Shown piece by piece: positions 57,959 through 64,000 of a DNA stretch of 64,000 bases. Below the pieces are notes generated by a model that had not been told where the DNA came from, searched no databases, and saw only the letters and a list, made by a program, of their open reading frames with translations. Source of the stretch: Plasmopara viticola (Eukaryota > Oomycota > Peronosporomycetes > Peronosporales > Peronosporaceae); contig MBPM02000003.1 in the NCBI GenBank assembly GCA_001695595.3, positions 1,426,001 to 1,490,000 on the forward strand, given 5' to 3'. A program made the translations under genes and the position numbers. Positions within the stretch are counted from its first letter, which is position 1. Each line of letters starts with the position of its first letter.

Positions 57959-60794
57959 TTATTTGCCGTCTACAATCAAGCGTTTGCCCAACGTGAAGTA
58001 ATAGTCGACCAGACTTTTAAGATCGTCAAGCTTGATGCACTCGCGCGAGCAATGGGCATCCGTGATGCTGCCAGCACCAACTAGGTACGCATTGCCGTTA
58101 AAATCGAAGTAAGGAATGTCCGTGTTAAAGCACGCAACACCAGTGTCGTAACCCTCTACGGTAGTCAAGTGCACAGGGCCATTACACGTGTAGAGTTTCA
58201 TCTCCACACGTCCAGCCACAATCTCCTGTGATGAATCGCGCGTATGTTAGTAATTCAGCCCTTGTCATTCCTCGTAATCTCATACCTCAACTCGCTTGAA
58301 GATAATGTCAGGCTCCGTCACCAAACGAAACATAAGCATGGCAGATGAATGCTCAGCCAACGCGTTTGCCGCTTGCCCTCCACTTAAAAGTCCAATGTTG
58401 AGATCCGTGCTACCGTAATCCTCGCTTGTTGGCCAGCTCTCCTTTTTGAGTTCGTAGAGAACATCGATCATCGGGTCAATGGCCGATTTTCCCAAGTGTG
58501 GGTACCCTATGTCAACCAAAATCTATGAGCGTTTGCAACCGAATAATGTTTTAATTAAAAAGCAGTCTCGTACCACTATGAGCTGCAACACCTTTTTGCG
58601 TAAGTTGTATTTTAAGTACACCCTTCTGCATCTTTGACATCTTAAGTGCGGTAGGCTCACCGACGATCATGTGAACGGGCTTCACATTTAGCTCGTTTGC
58701 TTTTTTCATACCGCTGTGATCTGTTTCTTCGGACACAACAAATAACATCTGAACATCGTTGCCAAAGCCGGCCTCGGCAAGTTTTTGCGCTGCGATCATT
58801 TGGCTAGCCACCAGGCTCTTCGCATCGCACGCACCGCGACCATAAAGCGTCGTGCTGTCGATGCGAGGAGGAAGGTATGGTGGAACGGTGTCTATGTGCG
58901 AATTGAATAAAAGACGTGGAGTCTTGCTGTCGCTTCGCCTAGCGTACACATTAAATCTTGATCGATGGAAAAGTAAGGTACTAAGTAAATCACTCTCCTC
59001 GGCCTATATAAATCGATAAAAAGCGACAAACCTGTCAGCCTTCACTGCAGCATCGAGCTGAGGGGAAACCTTTTGCATATACACATGCCACCCGCGAGCA
59101 CTAAGCCAATCGGAAATTGCCTGGCCCACCGCTGCTTCCTCACCCGAAGTCGACATAATACTGTTAAGACCAATTGTAAGCTTTACAATGTCGTCGCTGG
59201 TAACATCCGCTAACGCAGCTGCAGACTCGAGCTGAGACTTTTGCTCATCAGAAACAAATAATCCACTACCATTTGTGTTGTTCTTGTGCATTTCGTTTGA
59301 AGCCGTTTCACGCCACTTGCCATTCACTGACGTTGCCTTTACTACGCTTGATCCATTAGCACCAAAGATGAATGCACCCATGAGAGACGACGAAGTCGAG
59401 AACTTAAGCTGCTCTTCTTCAATATCAAGTAGCGCAAAATCAGCAGCGTATCCCTCCTTTACTTCCCCCTGTGCATGAGTGCGCAAGGTCACATAAAGTA
59501 TCGTTGCCTTATAGGTAACTATACTTGCACTATCTTACCACTTGAAGATTCAGCGATTGAGCACCATTCTTAGTACCATATTGGAAGAGAAGCTTCGCCA
59601 AGTCAGTCTCCGAAGTCGAGTCAGTGCAAATACCCCTCCTGCTTTCGTGTAGGCGATGTGCGTACTCCAGCCAACGCATTTCTTCGCACATGTCTATGCG
59701 AGCGTTGCAGTCGGTGCCAAGACACACGCGGTTGGAACAGCTAGCAATAAATGGAAAGCCATCTCCTAGGTTACCCTAAAGCAACAAATGATAAACATGA
59801 ACTGGCATGGGAAGGTACAAGTTGAACCGTGCTATAACACATCACACTTTACCTCCGTCAGCGGACAGATGCACACGTTGCCCTTCTTTTCTACAAACTG
59901 CCTCAACTCGTCCATCGTGGTCCATGTGCAGTGCACGGCCGTAAATCTTTCATCAATTTTAAGGTGTTTAAGCAGCAATCTCATGGGCGTCTCTCCATCA
60001 TGCGCCTTTTTGCAATCTTCTACCTCCTTCGCCTGTTCTTCCAAATGAATGTGAAACACAAGTCCGCGACGCACTGATTCCTCATGCAACTTGACAATAT
60101 CCGGTATCTCTACCGCACGCATTGAGTGAGCCACCACACCCAATGACTGAGTTGATTTATCGATCAAATTGTTCTGCAGCGTATCCATCTGCTTCCAATA
60201 GACTTCGTGCGACTTCACTTTAAACCGTTTCTGTGATGCAACCAATGGTGCTCGCCCAAAGCCGCCAAATTCGTAGTACGCATTCAAAAGTACAATGCGG
60301 ATCCCCACGTCTTTTGCTGCGCGTAAAACGGTCTCATCGTACGCAAATGCGTGTCCATTCTCGCCCTCGCCCGGTCTGCCGTGGTGGAAGTAATGAAACT
60401 CACCAACGCTCGTGATGCCAGCGTCGCGCATTTCAGAAAAGCACTGACGTGTCAGGTCGTAGATCTGCTGCTCGCTCATGCCTTCTACAAGTTTGTACAT
60501 CTCCTCGCGCCACGTCCAGAAACTGCTCTGCACCGAATTTTTCGGGTATATTTCTCCCAGACCGCGTAGGCCACGCTGAAATGCGTGCGAGTGCGCATTT
60601 ACCATGCCGGGTAAAAGCGCGCGTCCTGGAAGCTTGTGCACAGCGGTGGCAGTGCTGACGTCAGCTGAATGCTTGACAGCCTTAATCAGACCGTCACTAC
60701 CCACATACACGTGCACGTCACGCTCAAAGGCTTCACCCGTCCACGTGAGCTCGGGCGCCAGAACGTATGGGGTGGAAGAGTGCGGAAGTTGCAT
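57959..60794 (-). CDS. HutF / M20 hydrolase fusion, intact copy
   Basis: Six exons: 59853-60794, 59539-59775, 59032-59468, 58574-58956, 58286-58506 and 57959-58225, giving 828 residues. Residues 1-430 match formimidoylglutamate deiminase (HutF): GMVNAHSHAFQRG (His68, His70), SFWTWREEMY, GEFHYFHHG, FHIHLEEQ (His248/250), HCTW (His288), GTDCNARIDMCEEMRWLEY (Asp336). Residues 450-828 match M20 metallopeptidase/deacylases of the ArgE type: FNSHIDTVPPY (His559, Asp561), YGRGACDAKS (Asp583), VSEETDHSG (Glu615/616), GEPT (Glu639), GAGSITDAHCSREC (His798). HutF turns formimidoylglutamate into N-formylglutamate and ammonia. The M20 half may hydrolyse that to glutamate and formate in place of HutG (inference). 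Divergent from hutI, 234 bp away. Confidence 0.87.
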
Positions 60795-61028
60795 ATTAAA
60801 CGCAAAGTGATGGTAAAGTGTCGGAAAGCAGAGTGATGGCGGTGCAGTCTTGCTCGATCATTAGATAACAATATTTCAGTGGATTTAATAGTGGGTACGA
60901 TAACAAAAAAAGTGTACTGACTTATGCAGTCGACCTTTAAAGTCTAATCCTAAAAGCAATGATTGGGTAGCATTGCTTCAACGTGGTGAGTTTGATGCAC
61001 ATTCAGTAGTTCATTATCTGTCGGCAGG
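60795..61028. promoter_or_regulatory. Bidirectional promoter of the histidine-catabolism pair
   Basis: The 234 bp between the hutF-M20 start (minus) and the hutI start (plus) must carry both promoters, so the two genes are likely co-regulated. The matching interval in arm A (26515-26757) is similar. I could not pick out specific factor sites. Confidence 0.55.
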
Positions 61029-62321
61029 ATGAGCACGTTTCGACTTCTCATTGCCAACGCGTGCCAGATCGTACAGGTCTGTGCACATGGTGAGAAGTTT
61101 AAAGCTGGCGCGGCCCAGAAAGAGCTGGCGGTGCTCGAGAATGCGTCGCTTGTCGTGGATCAAATTGGCAACATCGCTTCTATTGGTCCTTCGGCTATCG
61201 TGGATAAGTGGCTTAGTGCACAGCCGCAGCCCGTGACTTTTATCAAAGAAGTGGACGCTCGCGAAATGGTGGTGCTGCCGGGTTTTGTGGATGCGCATAC
61301 TCATCCGGTGTGGTGTGGGAACCGTGTCAATGAGTTCGCAATGAAACTGGCTGGTGCCACGTACATGGAGGTGCATGAGAGTGGCGGTGGCATAAATAAT
61401 ACGGTGCGTCATACTAGAAAGAGCTCGGAGGCGGAACTCTCGAGGCTCTTGCGAGCGCGACTAGACCGCATGCTGCGTTGCGGAACGACTTTAATCGAGG
61501 CCAAGAGTGGGTACGGACTTGAGACCGACACCGAGCTCAAAATGCTGCGTGTGCTGCACGATATGTCAACAGGTGATAATGCTCATCCTGTCGAGATAGT
61601 TTCCAACTACCTCGGGGGGCATTCAATCCCTGATGGAATGACTGCCGCTGAGGCTACGGATGATATCGTGACCAAGCAGATTCCGGCAATCGTGCAGGCA
61701 AAGAAGGAAGGCACCATTTCACCTGAATTTATCGACGTCTTTTGTGAAAAAAAAGTTTTTGAGCACGAAGATTCTTATCGCATCTTGGAGGCTGGCAAGA
61801 AGGCTGGATTGCAGATCAATTTCCACGGCGACGAAATGTTTCCAATGCGGTCTGGTACCATGGCTGCTGCTTTAGGTGCACGTGCGGTCTCACACTGCGA
61901 AATGCTGACTGCCGAGGATCTCGAGGCGATGGCAGCCCACAAGCCAGAGCCTGTATTCGCTGTGCTACTGCCTACTACCAAGTACATTCTGAAGTTACCT
62001 AATCCCCCTGCTCGCGACATGATTGCTGCTGGTGTACCAATTGCCCTTGGAAGCGACTTTAATCCAAACGCCCACTGCCTTTCTATGGCACTTACTATGA
62101 ATATGGCATGTGTGCAGTTTGGTATGACCATGAAGGAGGCTTTAGTGGGTGCCACGATTAATGCTGCTGCGTCCATTGATCGCTCGGCTACGCACGGCAG
62201 TCTGGAAGTCGGCAAGCAGGGTGACCTGGTGTTGATGCGTGCAAGACAGTGGGAGAAAATTATCTACGAAATGGGTGACCCGCCAATCGAGCACGTCGTG
62301 AAAAAGGGATTGATTGCATGA
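61029..62321 (+). CDS. hutI: Imidazolonepropionase, intact copy
   Basis: Third step of histidine breakdown: hydrolyses 4-imidazolone-5-propionate to N-formimidoyl-glutamate, the substrate of HutF next door. A single-exon protein of 430 residues, normal length. Amidohydrolase metal site: VDAHTHPVWCGNRV (His90, His92), NFHGDEM (near 264), SHCEML (near 288) and GSDFNPNAHCLSM (Asp near 341). Other family blocks are TYMEVHESGGGINNTVR, TLIEAKSGYGLETDTE and GSLEVGKQGDLVLM. No signal peptide is seen, so it is expected in the cytosol. The arm-A copy is decayed, which leaves this as the working gene. Confidence 0.95.
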   Translation: MSTFRLLIANACQIVQVCAHGEKFKAGAAQKELAVLENASLVVDQIGNIASIGPSAIVDKWLSAQPQPVTFIKEVDAREMVVLPGFVDAHTHPVWCGNRVNEFAMKLAGATYMEVHESGGGINNTVRHTRKSSEAELSRLLRARLDRMLRCGTTLIEAKSGYGLETDTELKMLRVLHDMSTGDNAHPVEIVSNYLGGHSIPDGMTAAEATDDIVTKQIPAIVQAKKEGTISPEFIDVFCEKKVFEHEDSYRILEAGKKAGLQINFHGDEMFPMRSGTMAAALGARAVSHCEMLTAEDLEAMAAHKPEPVFAVLLPTTKYILKLPNPPARDMIAAGVPIALGSDFNPNAHCLSMALTMNMACVQFGMTMKEALVGATINAAASIDRSATHGSLEVGKQGDLVLMRARQWEKIIYEMGDPPIEHVVKKGLIA

Positions 62322-62495
62322 AAAAGTTGCATAGCAAGGAGATCAACACGCCACTAAAAGTGGATAAATCATCTAAAAAACGACACAATTATTAAAAGAG
62401 CATCGTGCGTTGATGGTCTGGCAGGTATAACTTTTCACAGCAACCGAGACTTGCTGCACGCATCATCGCACGCATGAGGGCACTTTACTAGGTGA

Positions 62496-63991
62496 CTGGT
62501 ATGTGTTCTTTTCATTCCACTCATCCATTTTCTTTTCAATAAAAGCGATGACCTTTGGGTCAAAAACAATAAATAAATGCGTGTCATCCAAATCTTTAAT
62601 CACAAACCGTTGCAGCAAATCACACACCGCAAAAGATTTAGCAGCGATGTAATGTAATGTATTACGTTATCGCGTTGCCAAGTTATGCACGTGCTAGGCT
62701 CAATCTGGCTAGTCCACGGCATAGAGTGGTGTCCGCATACGTCGAGTCTCGTTCGGCGGGCAGTGCATCCAGCACCGAGGTCGTGAGGGTCTTCCATTTC
62801 TTTCGGTCTTGTGCAAGGGTACGTACCACTTCGAGGTCTTGTGCTATCCGGAGTCGAAAGCCGGAGCCACGGGAAACAAGGTTGTGGTCGAGTGTTGAGG
62901 GGAGCGTGGTGCGGGGACGTCCGCGCCATTTTGCTGCCTTGGAGAAGAAGTGGGCACGCATCTGGAAGTTAGCTGGAATGTCGGGATTGCGGCGAAGTAC
63001 ATGGCCAAACAGGCGCCAGCGAGCTTGTGTCAGTCGTAGTCTCAGCGGCCGCTCATCACAGAGGTCGTAGAGTCTTGCATTCGAAATGTGTCGGGGGTAG
63101 CGATAGCCAAGAGCGTAGCGAAGCTGGCGGCGATGGAAACTCTCGAGGCCGTGGAGCTCTGACTTGGTAAGAGCCCAGGTGGCGCAGTTGTACAGCAGAA
63201 TCGGCAGGACGTAGGTGTTGTACAATCGAATGCGGTCTTGGGTGAGATGAGCGTGGGGCGGAGCCAGACGGACCAGAGGCGGTGAAGCGCGAGGGTGGCC
63301 AGGGACTTGCGTCGGGATAAATCTTCAATATCGCCGAGAAGTGTTCCGAGCTTCTTAGTGTGGCGCCAGGTTTCTTCTCGGGCTCGGGCGTGTCGAGTGG
63401 CGCCCGACGGGTTGCAGTGGCGGCGGATTTCGGTGACTTCGGTCTTGGCTTCGTTTTTTTTTTTTTTCAGAGTTAGAAGGAAGTCATCAATGCGGTGCTC
63501 ACCTCTATCGTAGATCTTGGTTTCTCGGAGGCCAAGGACATCGACGCGGTAGCGCCGGAGATCTTCGAAGAGTGTTTCGTGCTTCTTGCGCTTCGAACCT
63601 AGAGAATTCACATTAAAGGAGCCAATCCGGATGCGGTTGGCGCGGTTAAGGGCGTGGAAGGGGGTTTGGCCTGGTGCTGGAGACCGTCGCGTCGAGGGTG
63701 AGACTCGTTAGAGACCTGCAGATGCCCGAGAGCACCTGCCCGAAGCGCGCGAGCATTTAGCCCCCGCGCTTGGAAGGAGGGCGTCACCCCAACCTTTTCC
63801 GAAAATTTAGCAGCGATATCATACGAAAAAATTGACGGCTTCCACCCACCTGGACAGCCGTCTCATTTAGATGTAGCAAATACTGCTTAGTCGCCGCATC
63901 GCTGGCAAGACCATACACCGTTTTATTACATAATTTAAAGACTAGCGGACGCATAAAGCATTACCATTTGACCCTTATTCGTGGTCGGCAT
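62496..63991 (-). pseudogene. TFB5: TFB5, decayed arm-B copy split by a LINE
   Basis: Exon equivalents lie at 63965-63991, 63850-63901 and about 62496-62609. Exon 1 lacks 8 nt compared with arm A (27 against 35), which shifts the frame. Intron 2 carries the LINE insertion. The exon 3 acceptor CAG has become CTG, and the stop codon region is altered by an indel. Four independent lesions show that it is dead. Confidence 0.93.
62649..63801 (-). mobile_element. Internally deleted LINE retrotransposon
   Basis: Flanked by the repeat TTTAGCAGCGAT at 62637-62648 and 63806-63817 (with more A-rich similarity outside), a target-site duplication. Read on the minus strand, the 5' part codes the start of an AP-type endonuclease (IRIGSFNVNSLGSKRKK, RRYRVDVLGLRETKI). 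The frame then passes an A-rich run (63447-63467) straight into the last part of a reverse transcriptase: TKKLGTLLGDIEDLSRRKSL, YVLPILLYNCATWALTKSE, ARWRLFGHVLRRNPDIP. The RT catalytic core is absent. One frameshift lies near 63225. The 3' end has short TTACA/ATTAC repeats (about 62649-62680) instead of poly-A. Confidence 0.85.
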
Positions 63992-64000
63992 CGATATCAC

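Larger units (their letters stand above)
54030..64000 (-). repeat. Inverted segmental duplication, arm B
   Basis: Mirror image of arm A (24735-32770). It is longer than arm A because it holds a ~1.15 kb LINE inside TFB5 and extra copia-derived DNA between ELP1 and PhyA-Gnt1. Its left edge is inside ELP1; its right edge is outside the window, since homology is still running at base 64000. Confidence 0.93.

Noticed and set aside
62657..63070. 137-codon plus-strand frame
   Set aside because: It is antisense to the reverse-transcriptase remnant of the LINE.

Overview
The window looks like nuclear DNA of a filamentous oomycete, probably a Phytophthora or downy-mildew relative. The evidence is compact genes with short GT-AG introns (about 50-90 nt), an EGLN-like prolyl hydroxylase fused to a Skp1 GlcNAc-transferase, PI 3-kinase with extra sensory domains, and decayed Ty1/copia, MULE and LINE elements in the gene-poor stretches. 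Species cannot be fixed from sequence alone. Exon chains below were joined by hand; in each case exon lengths sum to an open frame and the protein aligns with a family I know.

Left part (1-14.5 kb): a coiled-coil protein, uroporphyrinogen decarboxylase, a MAPEG microsomal glutathione transferase, a 4.6 kb gene-poor gap, an endonuclease III (NTH1), and a divergent pair made of a SIW14-type phosphatase and a large protein that joins a CENP-B-type helix-turn-helix to a degenerate arsenite-methyltransferase-like domain. From 14.56 to 18.98 kb lies a decayed Ty1/copia retrotransposon with both LTRs, followed by unresolved repeat-like DNA and a decayed FAR1/MULE transposase.

The main feature is a large inverted segmental duplication. 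Arm A (about 24.7-32.8 kb) and arm B (about 54.0 kb to the window end, mirror image) each carry TFB5, hutI, a hutF-M20 fusion, a PhyA-Gnt1 fusion and the 5' end of ELP1. About 21 kb of single-copy DNA separates them: a gene-poor stretch, then purH/ATIC, phosphatidylserine synthase, a cNMP-GAF-PI3K and full-length ELP1. The arms have decayed reciprocally. Arm A keeps intact TFB5 and PhyA-Gnt1 but its two histidine-catabolism genes are wrecked. Arm B keeps intact hutI and hutF-M20 but its TFB5 and PhyA-Gnt1 are wrecked, TFB5 also by a LINE insertion. One working set of genes is thus spread over two places.

Functionally, the arm-B hutI and hutF-M20 genes are divergently transcribed from a 234 bp gap and could together take imidazolone propionate to glutamate, if the M20 half is the deformylase (inference). 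The arm-A PhyA-Gnt1 gene puts the first two steps of oxygen-dependent Skp1 modification in one polypeptide. No rRNA, tRNA or CRISPR was seen.
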